The notes: generated from the sequence alone by a model not told the origin. Positions 1 through 11,079 are shown, counted from the stretch's first letter. The stretch is DNA of 64,000 nt from Embleya scabrispora (GCF_002024165.1 NZ_MWQN01000003.1:1054001-1118000); one strand, 5' to 3'. A program made the numbers and translations.

Positions 1-718
1 CGACCAGTTTTTGGTGCCTGCGCTGCGCGGAGCAGTCCCGCTCGCCCAGGTGCACGGCGCCGCCGCGGCCGTCGCACAACACCTGCACCTCGACATGCCG
101 GGCGCCGTCGATGTAGCGCTCCAGGTAGAGCCGTTCGTCACCGAAGACGGCTCGGGCACGGGCGCGGGTGTCCTGGTAGGCCCAGGCCAGCTCGTCCGGG
201 TCGCGGACCACGCTCATCCCGCGACCGCCGCCGCCGGCCACCGCCTTGAGGATCACCGGATAGCCGACTCGCGCGGCGATCTCGGCGGCCTCCGTCGGCG
301 AGCCCAACGCGCCGTCGCTGCCCGGGAGTACCGGCAGTCCGGCCGCCGCCATCACCGCACGCGCATCGCTCTTGTCGCCGAGCCGCTGCATCACGTGCGG
401 CGGCGGACCGATGAAGGTGATCCCGTTCGCCTCGCAGATCTCGGCGAAGTCGGGGTCCTCGGACAGGAATCCATAGCCGGGATGGATCGCCTCCGCCCCC
501 GTGGTCCGGGCCGCCTCGATGATCGCGGGCATGTTGAGATAGCTGGACCTGGCCGGCGGCGGACCGATGTGCACGGCCTCGTCCGCGAAGCGCACCACTG
601 CGGATTCCCGGTCCGCGGTGGAGTACACGGCCACGCTGCGGATGCCCATTTCGCGGCAGGTGCGGGCGACCCGCAGGGCGATTTCGCCGCGGTTGGCGAT
701 GAGCACGGTCGAGAACAC
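1..718 (-). CDS. accC: biotin carboxylase subunit of acetyl-CoA carboxylase (partial, C-terminus outside window)
   Basis: Biotin carboxylase carboxylates the biotin of BCCP using ATP and bicarbonate. About 239 residues are visible. The N-terminus has the typical VLIANRGEIALRV motif, followed by HPGYGFLSE and the ATP-grasp glycine loop KAVAGGGGRGM. The visible part ends just after GERDCSAQRRHQK, which is conserved in the family, so the C-terminal half lies left of the window. The start is the GTG at 718, because GAGGTGG lies a few bases upstream; a GTG at 706 is the alternative. It is the last visible gene of the leftward pigment operon, 21 bases after the BCCP gene. The position suggests dedicated malonyl-CoA supply for the polyketide synthase; this is inferred from context. 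Confidence 0.93.
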   Translation of the reverse strand, partial: MFSTVLIANRGEIALRVARTCREMGIRSVAVYSTADRESAVVRFADEAVHIGPPPARSSYLNMPAIIEAARTTGAEAIHPGYGFLSEDPDFAEICEANGITFIGPPPHVMQRLGDKSDARAVMAAAGLPVLPGSDGALGSPTEAAEIAARVGYPVILKAVAGGGGRGMSVVRDPDELAWAYQDTRARARAVFGDERLYLERYIDGARHVEVQVLCDGRGGAVHLGERDCSAQRRHQKLV

Positions 719-739
719 GGGGACCACCTCGGGTCGTCG

Positions 740-1369
740 TCAGTGCCGGGTGTGGGAGCCGCCGGGGCGGTCGTCGGCGGCCGTGTCCGGATCGGCGCCG
801 CCGGTTTCGATCACGAACAACGGCTGCTGGTACTCGACCGGTTGCGCGTCGGCCACCAGCACCTCCACCACCAGCCCGGACACCTCGGCGGTGATGGTGT
901 TCATCATCTTCATGACCTCGAGGATGCCCACCGTCTGACCGGGACGGACGGTGTCGCCGACGCTGACGAACGGCTTCGCGCCCACCTCGGGAGCGTGGTA
1001 GAAGGTGCCGACCATCGGAGCCGGTACGTAGCGGCGTCCGCCGTCCGGCTCGGCCGGCCGCTCGCCGGGGATGGCGGCCACGGGCGTGGCACCGGGGGCG
1101 GCGGGCGCGGCGCCGGAGGGCGCGGCGGCCTCGGGCCACTCGATCTCGATGCTGGTGTCGCCGCAGCGCAGCCGGATCCACCGCGGCGGCACGGAAGCAG
1201 GCTGCACCGGGCCCGGCGCCTCGGGGGCGGCCGGCCGAGGGTGCCCCGACGCGTGCGCGGGATCGAAGGGTCTGACCCAGCGCTCGTCGGCGTAACCGGC
1301 GGGGTGACGGTCGGGTCGATCGTCGGCGTGCGCGTCGCGCGCCTGGGACGGTCCATGGGGCGAACTCAT
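740..1369 (-). CDS. accB: biotin carboxyl carrier protein of acetyl-CoA carboxylase
   Basis: A 209-residue BCCP. The C-terminal biotinyl domain contains EVMKMM, whose lysine is the biotin attachment site, preceded by the [16 protein letters not shown] segment typical of AccB. The first half is a Pro/Ala-rich linker that probably acts as a flexible arm carrying biotin between the carboxylase and the carboxyltransferase. Its ATG overlaps the stop codon of the upstream carboxyltransferase gene (ATGA at 1366-1369), so the two are translationally coupled. It lies between the fused accDA gene and accC at the end of the spore-pigment operon. Identification is firm; a role in pigment synthesis is inferred from gene order. 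Confidence 0.93.
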   Translation of the reverse strand: MSSPHGPSQARDAHADDRPDRHPAGYADERWVRPFDPAHASGHPRPAAPEAPGPVQPASVPPRWIRLRCGDTSIEIEWPEAAAPSGAAPAAPGATPVAAIPGERPAEPDGGRRYVPAPMVGTFYHAPEVGAKPFVSVGDTVRPGQTVGILEVMKMMNTITAEVSGLVVEVLVADAQPVEYQQPLFVIETGGADPDTAADDRPGGSHTRH

Positions 1370-3408
1370 CGGGCACTTCCTTCGACAGGGGCGACTTCGA
1401 CGGGGACGGCCTCAGCACGGACCGGCTCGACCCGCGCGGCCTCACCCGGAGCGACGTCGACCCGGGCGGGACGAGCACGAGCAACGTCGCCTCGGACAGA
1501 GCCGGCACGAACGGAGTCGGCCCGAACATCCTCGGCGCGAACGGTCTCGGCGTGGCCGGATTCGACACGAGCGGCCTCGGTGCGGTCCGCCTCGGCGCGC
1601 GCGGCCTCGGGGGCGCCGAACCGCCGGAAGCGCTCGCCGCGTTCGCGGAGCAGGCGGGTGCGGTTCAGGGCGAGGAGTTCGTCCAGGACCGGGATCAGGG
1701 CCGTGCGCAGCAGTGTGGCGGCGCGGCCGGGGTCGGTGTGGGCGCCGCCCGGCGGTTCGGGGACGATCCGATCGACCACGCCGAGGCGCAGCAGGTCGCG
1801 CGGCCCCATACGGAGCGCCGCCGCGGCGGCGGGGGCCGCCGACGGGTCCTTCCACAGGATGGCGGCGCAGCCCTCGGGGCTGATCACCGAGTAGACGCCG
1901 TGCTCGCCGATCAGCACCCGGTCGGCGACGGCCAGTGCGAGTGCGCCGCCGCTGCCGCCCTCACCGGTGATCACCGTGACGATGGGGGTGGCCAACCGGG
2001 CCATCAGGCGCAGGTTCTCCGCGATGGCGACGGCCTGGCCGTCACGTTCGGCGTCCGGTCCGGGGTTGGCTCCCGGCGTGTCGACCAGGGTGATCACCGG
2101 CAGGCCGAGTTTGGCGGCGAGCCGCATCAATCGGGCAGCCTTGCGGAAGCCGGCCGGGGTGGCCATGCCGAATTTGCGGTACTGCCGCTCGGCGAGGTTG
2201 TCGCCGCCTTTCTGATGCCCGATCAGCATCACCGGCCGGCCGTCGAGCCGACCGATGCCGCCCACGATCGCGGGACAGTCGGCGCCGATCCGATCCCCGT
2301 GCAACTCGTGGAAGTCCTCCAGGAGCCGACCCGCGTAGTCGAGCATCGTCGGCCGACCCGCATGCCGCGCCAGCCGAACCGCCTCCCAGGGCTCCCCCGC
2401 AGGCTCGTCGAGGGTCGGCTCATCCGACGCGCACCCATACGCGGGGGACCCATCGGTCCCGTTCGACGTCGAGCCGTTCGCGCCCGACTCGTTCCCACCC
2501 GGCCCATCCCCGGCAGTCCCCTTCGCGCCGAGGCCCTTCGCATCGCTCCCGTTCGATGCCGCCCCGCTTCTCCCCCCGTCCCGCCGCCCCGTCTTCGCCC
2601 CGCCCACCGCAAGGAAGTGCCGCAACGTCGCGCGCAGCGCGGGGCGCGCGACGATCGTGTCGACCATCCCGTGTTCGAGCAGGAATTCGGCGGTCTGGAA
2701 CCCCTCGGGCAACCGTTCGCCGATGGTCTGCTCGATCACCCGAGGCCCCGCGAAGCCCATCCGCGCGCCGGGTTCGATCAGGATCACGTCGGCGAGCGTC
2801 GCGAACGAGGCGGCCACCCCGCCGTACGTGGGATCGGTGATCAGCGACAACACCAGCACGCCCGCCTCGTCCAGTTCCGCCAGGGCGTGCGCGGTCTTGG
2901 CCATCTGCATCAGCGAGAGCACGCCCTCCTGCATGCGCGCCCCGCCCGAGGCGGGAATCAGCAGCAGCGGGATCCCCGTCCGCAGGCTCTCGTCGGCGGC
3001 GGCGGTGACCAGCGCGCCCACCGCGCAGCCCAGACTGCCGCCGAGGAAGCGGAAGTCCATCGCGGCGACCACCACCGGCTGTCCGTGGATGGCGCCCCGC
3101 GCGCACACCGCGGCCTCGTCCATGCCGGTCTCCGCACGGGCCCGATCCAGCCGTTCCGGGTAGGGGCGGGAGTCGACGAAGCCGAGCGGGTCGTGCGGGG
3201 CGGGGTCGGCGCGCAGCGCGGTCTCCGAGCCGGGATCGAGGAGTTGATCCAGGCGTTCACGCGCCGTCAGGCGCGCGTGCTCGCCGCAGTCGGGACACAC
3301 CCGCAGGTCCCGGGTGAAACGTTTGCCGTATACGAGTTCGGCGCAGCGTCCGCACTTGACCCAGTCGGGTCGGCTGTCGACGGTGAGCCCCGGACGGGTC
3401 TCGATCAT
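1366..3408 (-). CDS. accDA: fused acetyl-CoA carboxylase carboxyltransferase (AccD-AccA) with repeat tail
   Basis: A 680-residue fusion of the beta and alpha carboxyltransferase subunits, which move CO2 from biotin to acetyl-CoA. The N-terminus has the AccD zinc ribbon (CGRC near residue 20, CPDC about 20 residues later), then the beta crotonase fold with [12 protein letters not shown] Gly/Ser/Asn/Asp-rich linker of about 55 residues follows, then the AccA half with DTPGANPG and [12 protein letters not shown]. The last 75 or so residues are 15 consecutive pentapeptides of consensus (A/V)-R-(A/V)-(E/D)-x, which are not part of the family. The gene lies 67 bases after the TcmI-type cyclase gene and overlaps accB by 4 bases. 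Fused AccDA enzymes are known from actinobacteria; the tail and linker are the odd parts. Confidence 0.93.
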   Translation of the reverse strand: MIETRPGLTVDSRPDWVKCGRCAELVYGKRFTRDLRVCPDCGEHARLTARERLDQLLDPGSETALRADPAPHDPLGFVDSRPYPERLDRARAETGMDEAAVCARGAIHGQPVVVAAMDFRFLGGSLGCAVGALVTAAADESLRTGIPLLLIPASGGARMQEGVLSLMQMAKTAHALAELDEAGVLVLSLITDPTYGGVAASFATLADVILIEPGARMGFAGPRVIEQTIGERLPEGFQTAEFLLEHGMVDTIVARPALRATLRHFLAVGGAKTGRRDGGRSGAASNGSDAKGLGAKGTAGDGPGGNESGANGSTSNGTDGSPAYGCASDEPTLDEPAGEPWEAVRLARHAGRPTMLDYAGRLLEDFHELHGDRIGADCPAIVGGIGRLDGRPVMLIGHQKGGDNLAERQYRKFGMATPAGFRKAARLMRLAAKLGLPVITLVDTPGANPGPDAERDGQAVAIAENLRLMARLATPIVTVITGEGGSGGALALAVADRVLIGEHGVYSVISPEGCAAILWKDPSAAPAAAAALRMGPRDLLRLGVVDRIVPEPPGGAHTDPGRAATLLRTALIPVLDELLALNRTRLLRERGERFRRFGAPEAARAEADRTEAARVESGHAETVRAEDVRADSVRAGSVRGDVARARPARVDVAPGEAARVEPVRAEAVPVEVAPVEGSAR

Positions 3409-3475
3409 GGCATCTGGTCCTTGGACGGTCGAGCCTTGGACGGTGGGCCCCGGACGGCGGGGACGGGCGGCGACG

Positions 3476-3808
3476 TCACCGCCGCGCGTCGCGCTCCCAG
3501 CGGTAGAACTCGCGGGCCATCGCGTCCTGGGGCGAGCGCCAGGTCTGCGGGTCGTACGCGTTCACATGCTCCGAGAGCCGTTCGCTGATGTCGCGGAACT
3601 CCGGGTGTCCGGCGACCTTCGCGACCGCGGGCCCCGGGGGCCGGTCGGCCTCGATCAGGTGCAGGTACAGGTCGCCGAACTGGAACAGACTGCGGCCGGT
3701 GACCCCGACCAGGTGCGGGAGCTCGCCGGTGTCGGAGGCGGCGAAGATGTCGGCGATCGGGGTCGCCGAGTCGGGCTTCATCCGGGCGACGATCAGGGTG
3801 CGGTGCAT
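3476..3808 (-). CDS. TcmI-type polyketide cyclase (WhiE-VII-like)
   Basis: A 110-residue protein of the TcmI/WhiE-VII cyclase family, small dimeric ferredoxin-fold proteins that close later rings of aromatic polyketides. Features seen are the N-terminal HRTLIVARM strand, the conserved [15 protein letters not shown] segment, and a C-terminal MAREFYRWE motif. The start is the ATG at 3808, preceded by GGACGG. It follows the aromatase gene after a 98-base gap that holds a strong hairpin. Its place after ACP and aromatase matches the whiE gene order. Function follows from family and context. Confidence 0.9.
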   Translation of the reverse strand: MHRTLIVARMKPDSATPIADIFAASDTGELPHLVGVTGRSLFQFGDLYLHLIEADRPPGPAVAKVAGHPEFRDISERLSEHVNAYDPQTWRSPQDAMAREFYRWERDARR

Positions 3809-3834
3809 GGGTTGCCGTCCTTGTCGAGGGGTGG

Positions 3835-3868
3835 GCCGGCGGGGCCGCGACAGCGCGGCCCCGCCGGC
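3835..3868. terminator. GC-rich hairpin between aromatase and cyclase genes
   Basis: A perfect 14-bp inverted repeat (GCCGGCGGGGCCGC and its complement) with a six-base loop. It has no U-tract. It sits inside the operon, so it may attenuate transcription or protect an mRNA end rather than end transcription fully. Confidence 0.5.
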
Positions 3869-3906
3869 GGGGCGTCGTCGCGCCGGGGCGGGCGACGACG
3901 CGGGGT

Positions 3907-4645
<739 letters not shown>

Positions 4646-4724
4646 CACGGGCTTCCTTTCGGATGAGTCGGATGAGGCGTACGAGGGGGCTCGGGTCGTA
4701 CCGGCCGCAGAGGTTGCCGGCGGG

Positions 4725-5969
4725 CTAGGCCGTGTCGGGATGGCCGTCGCCTCGGCGCAGCACCAGCGCGGCGTTGCCACCCATCAGGCCGCGGCTGAGT
4801 ACCAGGGCGGTGCGCAGTTCGGCGCTCCTGGCCCGGCCGGTGACCAGGTCGAGGTCGTGGCAGACGTCGAACACGCCCGGGGTGGGCGGCAGCACGCCGT
4901 GTTCCATGGCCAGGATCGCGGCGGCGCAGTCGAGCATCGGCGCGCCGCAGTAGGCCCGGCCGATGCCGGCCTTGGGGGCGGTCACCGGCACCCGGGCGGC
5001 GCGGGCGCCCAACGCGTCGGACAGGGCGAGTACTTCGGCGTGGTCGGCCTCGGGGGTGCCGAGCGCGTCGGCGAAGACCACGTCGATGTCGGCGGGTCCG
5101 CATTCGGCCTCGGCCAGTGCGTCGCGAATCGCCCGGGCCAGTCCGTGCCGGGAGGGGCCCCAGCCGGAGGTGCCGGTGAACGTCGCGCCGTGACCGAGCA
5201 CTTCGGCCCGGATCCGGGCGCCGCGCCGGCGGGCCGATTCGGCCTCCTCGACGACGAACATCGCGCCGCCCTCGGCGGGGGCGAAGCCGCGGGCGGCGGA
5301 GGTGAACGGGAGGTAGGCCCGCGCGGGGTCGACGGCGAGGCTGAGCGCGTCGTAGCCGAGTTGGCAGACCATCGAGTAGGGGGCGAGCGGTGCCTCGGCG
5401 GCGCCGACCACGACGGCGTCGGTGCCTCGGCGGATGGTCCGGACGGCGTGCGCGAGCGCGTCCAGGCCGCCGGCCTCGTCGTTGGCCAGCACCGCGCACG
5501 GGCCCTTGAAGCCGCCGCGGATGGAGATCTGGCCGGTGGTGGCCGCGTAGAACCAGGCGATCGACTGGTACGGCCCGACGAAGCCGGGTCCCTTGCCCCA
5601 CAGGTTCTGCAGTTCGCGCTGGCCGAACTCGCCGCCGCCGGAGCAGCTCGCGGTGGTCACCCCGACTCCGAAGGTGGACGTCGGGCCCAGTGCCGCGTCG
5701 GCCAGGGCCTGGTCGGCGGCGACCAACGCGAAGTGGGTGAAGCGGTCGGTCTGGACCAGGTAGCGTTCCTCGACCACGGCGGCGGGGTCGAAGTCGCGTA
5801 CCTCGCCCGCGACGGTCAGCGGCAGGTGCCCGCAGCCCTCGCGGGAGATCCGGTCCAACACGAACCGGCCCTCCCGGGTCGCCTTCCAGAACACGTCGGC
5901 GCCGATGCCGTTGGGCGCGACGACGCCGACGCCGGTGACCACGGTGCGCCGTGCTGCGGAGCTGTTCAT
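4725..5969 (-). CDS. chain-length factor (ketosynthase beta)
   Basis: A 414-residue KS-beta that pairs with KS-alpha to set polyketide chain length. It has the thiolase-like fold but lacks the catalytic cysteine: where KS-alpha reads TGCTSGLDA this protein reads NDEAGGLDA, so the position is glutamate (codon 5475-5477). Most chain-length factors have glutamine there. Its ATG overlaps the KS-alpha stop codon (ATGA at 5966-5969), the usual arrangement that keeps the two subunits in equal amounts. The identification as KS-beta is firm; the spore-pigment chain length cannot be read from sequence. Confidence 0.93.
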   Translation of the reverse strand: MNSSAARRTVVTGVGVVAPNGIGADVFWKATREGRFVLDRISREGCGHLPLTVAGEVRDFDPAAVVEERYLVQTDRFTHFALVAADQALADAALGPTSTFGVGVTTASCSGGGEFGQRELQNLWGKGPGFVGPYQSIAWFYAATTGQISIRGGFKGPCAVLANDEAGGLDALAHAVRTIRRGTDAVVVGAAEAPLAPYSMVCQLGYDALSLAVDPARAYLPFTSAARGFAPAEGGAMFVVEEAESARRRGARIRAEVLGHGATFTGTSGWGPSRHGLARAIRDALAEAECGPADIDVVFADALGTPEADHAEVLALSDALGARAARVPVTAPKAGIGRAYCGAPMLDCAAAILAMEHGVLPPTPGVFDVCHDLDLVTGRARSAELRTALVLSRGLMGGNAALVLRRGDGHPDTA

Positions 5970-7234
5970 CGGGGTCTCCTCTCCCGACGGTCCAGGACCA
6001 CCGCGGACTGGAAGCCGCCGAACCCGCTGCCCACCGACAACACCGTCGTCAGGCCCATCGGCCGGGCGGTGCCCGGCACGTAGTCGAGGTCGCACTCGGG
6101 GTCCGGCGTCTCGTAGTTGGCCGTGGGCGGCACCGCCTTGTACTCCATCGCCAGGGCGCACGCGGCGAGTTCGATGGCGCCGATGGCGCCGAGCGAGTGG
6201 CCGACCATCGACTTGATCGAGCTCATCGGGATCTTGTGCGCGTGCGCGCCGAGCGAGCGCTTGACGGCCGCGGTCTCGTGGCGGTCGTTCTGCTTGGTGC
6301 CCGAGCCGTGCGCGTTGACGTAGTCGACGGCGTCGGGGGCGACCTCCGCGTCCGCCAGTGCGCGGTCGATCGCCTCGGACATCTCCAGGCCCTCGCGGGT
6401 CAGGCCGGTCATGTGGTGTGCGTTGCCGCGCGTGGCGAACCCGCCGACCTCGCAGTACACATGGGCGCCGCGCCGGTGGGCGTGTTCGAGTTCCTCCAGG
6501 ATCAGCACCGCGGCGCCCTCGCCGAGGACGAACCCGTCGCGGTCCGCATCGAACGGCCGGGAGGCGTGCGCCGGGTCGTCGTTGCGGGTCGAGGTGGCCT
6601 TGATCGCGTCGAAGCAGGCAACCGTGATCGGCGAGATCGGCGAGTCGGCGGCGCCGGCGATGTACACGTCGGCGCGGCCCTCCTCGATCGCGTGCGCGGC
6701 GTAGCCGATCGCGTCGAGGCCGGAGGTGCAGCCGGTGGAGACGGTCTGTACCGGGCCCTTGGCGGCGAACTCCTCGGCCACCTCGGCGGCCAGGGTGCTC
6801 GGCGAGAAGGCCCGGTGCAGGAAGGGGTCGGCCCTGCGGTGGTCGACGGCCCAGGTCTTGCCGGGGCCGCTGACCGCGATGTAGTCGTGTTCGAGCCGGG
6901 TGGTGCCGCCCACGGCGGTGCCGAGGGAGACGCCGATCCGCCAGGGGTCCTCGGCGTCGCGGTCCAGGCCGCTGCCGCGGACCGCCTCGGCCGCCGCGGC
7001 GAGCGCGAACTGCACGTAGCGGTCCGCGCGTCGGGCCCGGTCGGGGTCGACGCCGCACGCGATCGGGTCGAAGTCGCATTCGGCGGCGATCCGGGAGCGG
7101 AACCCGGTGGGGTCGAAGAAGGTGATCCCGCGCGTCGCCGTGCGGCCCGCCATCAGCAGGTCCCAGAACGCGGTGACGCCCACCCCACCGGGTGCCACCA
7201 CCCCGACGCCGGTGACCGCGACCCGGCGCCTCAA
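5966..7234 (-). CDS. beta-ketoacyl synthase alpha (type II PKS ketosynthase)
   Basis: A 422-residue condensing enzyme. The catalytic cysteine lies in [10 protein letters not shown], with histidines in [11 protein letters not shown] and [11 protein letters not shown], completing the Cys-His-His triad. It elongates the chain with malonyl-ACP. The start appears to be a TTG at 7234 that overlaps the cupin stop codon (TTGA); no ATG or GTG lies close to the first beta strand VAVTGVGVV, so TTG with translational coupling is the simplest reading. The order cupin, KS-alpha, KS-beta, ACP, aromatase, cyclase is that of whiE-type spore-pigment clusters. Confidence 0.94.
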   Translation of the reverse strand: MRRRVAVTGVGVVAPGGVGVTAFWDLLMAGRTATRGITFFDPTGFRSRIAAECDFDPIACGVDPDRARRADRYVQFALAAAAEAVRGSGLDRDAEDPWRIGVSLGTAVGGTTRLEHDYIAVSGPGKTWAVDHRRADPFLHRAFSPSTLAAEVAEEFAAKGPVQTVSTGCTSGLDAIGYAAHAIEEGRADVYIAGAADSPISPITVACFDAIKATSTRNDDPAHASRPFDADRDGFVLGEGAAVLILEELEHAHRRGAHVYCEVGGFATRGNAHHMTGLTREGLEMSEAIDRALADAEVAPDAVDYVNAHGSGTKQNDRHETAAVKRSLGAHAHKIPMSSIKSMVGHSLGAIGAIELAACALAMEYKAVPPTANYETPDPECDLDYVPGTARPMGLTTVLSVGSGFGGFQSAVVLDRRERRPR

Positions 7235-7647
7235 GAGTCGGCGCCCACGGTCTCGGCGGGTTCGATTCCCTCCGTGTCGACGTGCCCGAGTTCGGGCCGC
7301 GGCGCGAGCGGGGCGAGTTGGAAGACCATCCGCGCCTGGACCCGACCGACGTTGCGGAAGCGGTGGCGCATGTTCTTCGGGATCATCAGGCCCTGGTCGG
7401 GCCGCAGTTCGTGGGTGACGCCGTCCAGGTCGACCTCGATCGAGCCGACCACGACGTGGATGAACTCCTCGGAGTACGGGTGGTAGTGCTCGGCGATCAT
7501 GTCCCCGGGCTCGATCAGGGCCAGGCCCATGAAGCCGCTGGTGGACCCCACCGTCGCCGGGCCGAGCATGACCCGGAGGTCACCGCCGCGGCGGCGGTTC
7601 GGCTCGATCTCGTCCAGGTTGACGATGCGTACGGTCTGCGTGGTCAT
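7231..7647 (-). CDS. cupin-domain protein of spore-pigment cluster (WhiE-II-like)
   Basis: A 138-residue single-domain cupin. The metal-binding histidines and glutamate are visible in [16 protein letters not shown] and in the second motif around [10 protein letters not shown]. WhiE-II proteins of this type are found beside the ketosynthases in spore-pigment clusters; a direct role in tailoring or cyclisation has not been settled. The ATG at 7647 has a clear GGAGGT upstream. Its stop overlaps the KS-alpha start. Function is given by family and position only. Confidence 0.88.
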   Translation of the reverse strand: MTTQTVRIVNLDEIEPNRRRGGDLRVMLGPATVGSTSGFMGLALIEPGDMIAEHYHPYSEEFIHVVVGSIEVDLDGVTHELRPDQGLMIPKNMRHRFRNVGRVQARMVFQLAPLAPRPELGHVDTEGIEPAETVGADS

Positions 7648-7700
7648 CTGTGCCACCTCCAAGTGGCGGGGCGGCGTCGTCGGGCGCCGCCCCGGGGGGA

Positions 7701-8942
7701 TCAGACGTCGCGGGCGGCGCGACGGTCGGTGACGGGGGTCGTCTCGCACGCGGCGAGCAGTCGGCGCAGGCCGTCGTCGGTGTCCAACTCGCCGTCCTCG
7801 CCGAGTTCGAGCAGTCGGCTCAGGCGTGCGGCGGATTCGCGGCGGTCGACGCCGAGCAGCAGCGCCGGGTCATCGTCCGTCGGGCCGCGCAGGTCCAGCA
7901 CACGAATCAGGGTGTCGCCGCGCAGGAAGACCTGGCTGTGCACGATCGGCCCGCCGGCGACGGCGATCGCCTGCTCGTCGTGCCGCCGCAGCAGCGTCGC
8001 GGCGGATTCGCCGCAGCCGTGCCGCACCGGGTACAGGAACGCGCGGCGGGTGGTCTTCGTGGCGTCCGCCTTCCGGTCCGACGCCTTGTCCGACTTCCCG
8101 GCCGACTTCCCGGCCGACTTCTTGGCCGGCGCGCTCAGGTGGTAGACCTCGGCCAGCGAGGAGCGCATGAAGAACGCGCGGGCGGCCTCGGAGTCGTTCA
8201 GGTCGCGCGCCTCCTCCAGGTGCGGGTTCAGCGCCTCCTCGGCGGCGCGGACCTGGGGCTGCTCGGCCACATGGCGCAGTGCGGCGCGCAGGTCGCCCTC
8301 GACCTCGATGGCCCGTACGACGCGGTTGCCGAGCATGAACACCGAGGTGCGGCGCAGCGAGGTGGTCGGGTTGACCCGGGCCTCGGGCGACTCGTAGCCG
8401 GAGAGGATGCGGGCCACCTCGGCTTCGCTGCCGGGCTTGACGGTGAAGGTGAGCGCGCAGCGCACCACGTCGTCGGCGGCCGGCGCGGCGGCGCGGGCCT
8501 TGTCGGCCGCCGCCTTCGTCTTGGTCGTGGTACCGGCCTTCGCCTTGCCCTTCGGGGCGCGGGTGCCGGTGGTGATCACCGGTCCGTCGGGCGCGCGCAG
8601 GTCGGTCTCGCGGGCCACCGAGAAGCGCAGCGAACGGGTGCCGCGCACGCAGCCGTGCAGCGGCTGGACCATCACCTGGTGCTCGGGGCTGTCCACCCAC
8701 GCCAGGTATTGGGAGGTGCCCTCCCACTCGCTGGTGATCAGCCACTGGCTGGGGTCCTCGATGGACTGGCACAGCTGGTCGCGCAGGTGGCCCGGAACGG
8801 CGGCCACCTGGTGGCGGATGCCTTCGTAGGCCTCGAGGAAACGTTGTTCCGACCCTTCGTGCAGCTCCAGCATGAGCAGCACCCGGAGCTTGGACGTGGT
8901 GTCGGCGGTGGGATTCGCCGTGGAGTGGACGAGGGTGTCCAT
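7701..8942 (-). CDS. SchA/CurD-like polyketide cluster protein (WhiE-I-like)
   Basis: A 413-residue protein resembling the first gene of the whiE, sch and cur spore-pigment clusters (SchA/CurD-like family). The N-terminal 110 residues look like an antibiotic-biosynthesis-monooxygenase (dimeric ferredoxin) domain with [12 protein letters not shown]. Two further segments are separated by Lys/Ala-rich linkers, one containing [16 protein letters not shown] and one with tandem SAGK units. Such multi-ABM proteins are assumed to act in cyclisation or oxidation of the pigment, but the activity is not established. It is the first gene of the leftward operon and diverges from the hydroxylase gene. Confidence 0.86.
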   Translation of the reverse strand: MDTLVHSTANPTADTTSKLRVLLMLELHEGSEQRFLEAYEGIRHQVAAVPGHLRDQLCQSIEDPSQWLITSEWEGTSQYLAWVDSPEHQVMVQPLHGCVRGTRSLRFSVARETDLRAPDGPVITTGTRAPKGKAKAGTTTKTKAAADKARAAAPAADDVVRCALTFTVKPGSEAEVARILSGYESPEARVNPTTSLRRTSVFMLGNRVVRAIEVEGDLRAALRHVAEQPQVRAAEEALNPHLEEARDLNDSEAARAFFMRSSLAEVYHLSAPAKKSAGKSAGKSDKASDRKADATKTTRRAFLYPVRHGCGESAATLLRRHDEQAIAVAGGPIVHSQVFLRGDTLIRVLDLRGPTDDDPALLLGVDRRESAARLSRLLELGEDGELDTDDGLRRLLAACETTPVTDRRAARDV

Positions 8943-9294
8943 GTCAGTCCTTTGGTCATGGGATTCGAACGTCGTGCCCGCCCGCCGAGGGCGCTCCCGG
9001 GGACCGGGTCGCGCCGACGCCGCCCGGGCAACGGGGAGGTCGAGCGGGTCCGGGCGGTCGCGCCGCTCGCGCGATCACACCCGGATATCCGCCCGATCCG
9101 TCCGTCGGGACCCGGCTTCGACTTCGAGCGTGGCGGCCGATCATCACCCTGTGCATCTTTTGAGGGCATATGAGTGACATTGGGCGACGACGACCGGCCG
9201 GCCGCGATCAGCGGGAACAGGAGGACCCCGACGGACCCTCCTCCGCCCGCGACGGCGGAACGGGTCCGCAGTCCTCGCCAACGCAGGAGTAGGA
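8943..9294. promoter_or_regulatory. divergent promoter region of the spore-pigment cluster
   Basis: About 350 bases without a gene separate the leftward pigment operon from the rightward hydroxylase, as in whiE. The stretch around 9150-9180 (TTTTGAGGGCATATGAGTG) is much richer in A and T than its surroundings and is the likeliest place for one or both promoters. No sigma-factor consensus could be assigned with confidence. Confidence 0.45.
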
Positions 9295-10998
9295 ATGAAC
9301 CCCGAGATCCAACACCGGGTGCCGGTCCTGGTCGTGGGCGGCTCGCTGGTCGGGCTGTCCACGTCCGTCTTCCTGGGCCGACTCGGCGTCCCGCACATGC
9401 TGGTGGAGCGGCACGCCGACACCTCGCGGCATCCGCGCGGGCGCGGCAACAACGTGCGCACGATGGAGGTGTTCCGCACCGCCGGGATCGAGGATCGAAT
9501 CCGCGCCGCGTCCGCCGTACTTGCCGACAACCACGGCATCCTCCAGGCGGACACCATCGCCGGCGACATCCAGGAGTGGCTGTTCAAGGAGATCGATCCG
9601 GGCGGCGGATTGGCGAAGTTCAGTCCGTCGTCGTGGTGCCTGTGCAGTCAGAACGACCTGGAGCCGGTCCTCGCCGACTACGCCCGCGAACTCGGCGGCG
9701 ACGTGCGCTTCGGTACCCAACTCCGGTCCTGCGTGCCGGACGAGGACGGGGTGACCGCGATCGTGGAGACCCGCGAGACCGGGCAGCGGCTCACCGTACG
9801 CGCCGACTACGTGGTCGCGGCGGACGGCCCGCGCAGTCCGGTGCGCGACGCGCTGGGCATCGACGTGACCGGTCCGGGCGACCTGTTCCACAACGTGAGC
9901 GTCACCTTCACCTCGCGCGACCTGGCCGCGCACGTCGGCGAACGCCGGTTCATCGTCTGCTATCTGACGAACCCTCGGGGCGAGGGCGCGCTGCTGCCGG
10001 TGGACAACCGGGAGCGCTGGGTCTTCCACCTGCCGTGGCATCCGGAGGAGGACGAGCCGATCGAGGCGTTCTCCGACGAGCGCTGCGTGGCGCACATCCG
10101 CGCCGCCGCCGGGGTGCCGGACCTGGATGTGACCATCACCGGCAAGGCGCCGTGGCACGCCGCCGAGCGGGTGGCCGAACGTTACCGCTGCGGAAGGGTG
10201 TTCCTGGCCGGCGACTCGGCCCACGAGATGTCGCCCACGGGCGCGTTCGGGTCCAACACCGGCATCCAGGATGCGCACAACCTGGCCTGGAAACTGGCCG
10301 CGGTGCTGAACGGGCATGCGGACGCCGGCCTGTTGGACACCTACGAGGCGGAGCGCCGGCCGGTGGCGGTGGCCACGGCCGCGCGGGCGTCCACCCGTTC
10401 GGCCGAACACAGCCACCCGGGGTACGCCGCGCCGACGGTCGGCGCCGGCAGGCAGCCGGGAGTGCTGGGAGTGGTCCTGGGCTATCGCTACGCGTCCGCC
10501 GCGGTGCTCGGGGCGGACCCCGAACTGCCGGTGCTGCCCGAGCGGTTCCGGCCGCCGAGCGGCGAGCCGGGCGCCCGGGCGCCGCATCTGTGGCTGCGCC
10601 GCAACGACGCTCGCGTGTCCACTTTGGACCTGTACGAGACCTCGCCGGTGTTGCTGGTCGGCGCGGGTTCGGCCGGGGCCGCGTGGCAGCGGTCGGCGCA
10701 GCGCGCGAGCCGGCGCCTGGGCGTGCCGGTGGCGGTGTACCGGGTGGGCACCGAGGCGGAGGCCGCGGTGGTGGACCTGGTCACCGCGCCGGACGTGGAC
10801 TGGGCCGAGGCGCACGGCGTCACCGACGAGGGCGCGGTGTTGGTACGCCCGGACGGGTTCGTCGCGTGGCGGGTCCCGGTCGCCGAACCGGATCCGGAGG
10901 ACACCCTGATGGCGGTGTTGGGCGCGGTGGCATGTCGGACCTTGCGGGGCGAGCGGGGCGGTGAGGCCGCGACGGTCGGCGGGGGCGCGCAGGTGTAG
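9295..10998 (+). CDS. FAD-dependent aromatic hydroxylase of spore-pigment cluster (WhiE-VIII-like)
   Basis: A 567-residue flavoprotein monooxygenase of the p-hydroxybenzoate hydroxylase class that would hydroxylate the aromatic polyketide with NAD(P)H and O2. The N-terminal dinucleotide-binding loop is VVGGSLVGLSTS; the second FAD motif is FLAGDSAHEMSP followed by NTGIQDAHNLAWKL; a thioredoxin-like C-terminal domain follows, as in TetX/PgaE-type enzymes. The ATG has AGGAG seven bases upstream. Divergent placement from the rest of the cluster is the same as whiE ORF VIII. Confidence 0.93.
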   Translation: MNPEIQHRVPVLVVGGSLVGLSTSVFLGRLGVPHMLVERHADTSRHPRGRGNNVRTMEVFRTAGIEDRIRAASAVLADNHGILQADTIAGDIQEWLFKEIDPGGGLAKFSPSSWCLCSQNDLEPVLADYARELGGDVRFGTQLRSCVPDEDGVTAIVETRETGQRLTVRADYVVAADGPRSPVRDALGIDVTGPGDLFHNVSVTFTSRDLAAHVGERRFIVCYLTNPRGEGALLPVDNRERWVFHLPWHPEEDEPIEAFSDERCVAHIRAAAGVPDLDVTITGKAPWHAAERVAERYRCGRVFLAGDSAHEMSPTGAFGSNTGIQDAHNLAWKLAAVLNGHADAGLLDTYEAERRPVAVATAARASTRSAEHSHPGYAAPTVGAGRQPGVLGVVLGYRYASAAVLGADPELPVLPERFRPPSGEPGARAPHLWLRRNDARVSTLDLYETSPVLLVGAGSAGAAWQRSAQRASRRLGVPVAVYRVGTEAEAAVVDLVTAPDVDWAEAHGVTDEGAVLVRPDGFVAWRVPVAEPDPEDTLMAVLGAVACRTLRGERGGEAATVGGGAQV

Positions 10999-11007
10999 CG
11001 GGATGCG

Positions 11008-11042
11008 CGGCGGCCGGTCCCGGAGGGAATCCGGGGCCGGCC
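11008..11042. terminator. hairpin terminator after hydroxylase
   Basis: A 14-bp stem with one G-T pair and a seven-base loop, directly after the hydroxylase stop codon. It lies between convergent genes (hydroxylase rightward, sortase leftward) and could serve both. As usual in this GC range there is no U-tract. Confidence 0.65.
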
Positions 11043-11079
11043 GCGGTGTGTTCGGGCAGGTGTACGGGGGCGGGGGTGT

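Noticed and set aside
11-1894. Long open frame on the + strand opposite accC, accB and accDA
   Set aside because: It is opposite well-supported genes, has low-complexity Arg/Gly/His-rich translation and no family similarity; high GC makes such shadows common.
5951-7486. Long + strand frame opposite the ketosynthase gene
   Set aside because: Antisense shadow of KS-alpha, with no recognisable domain or ribosome site.
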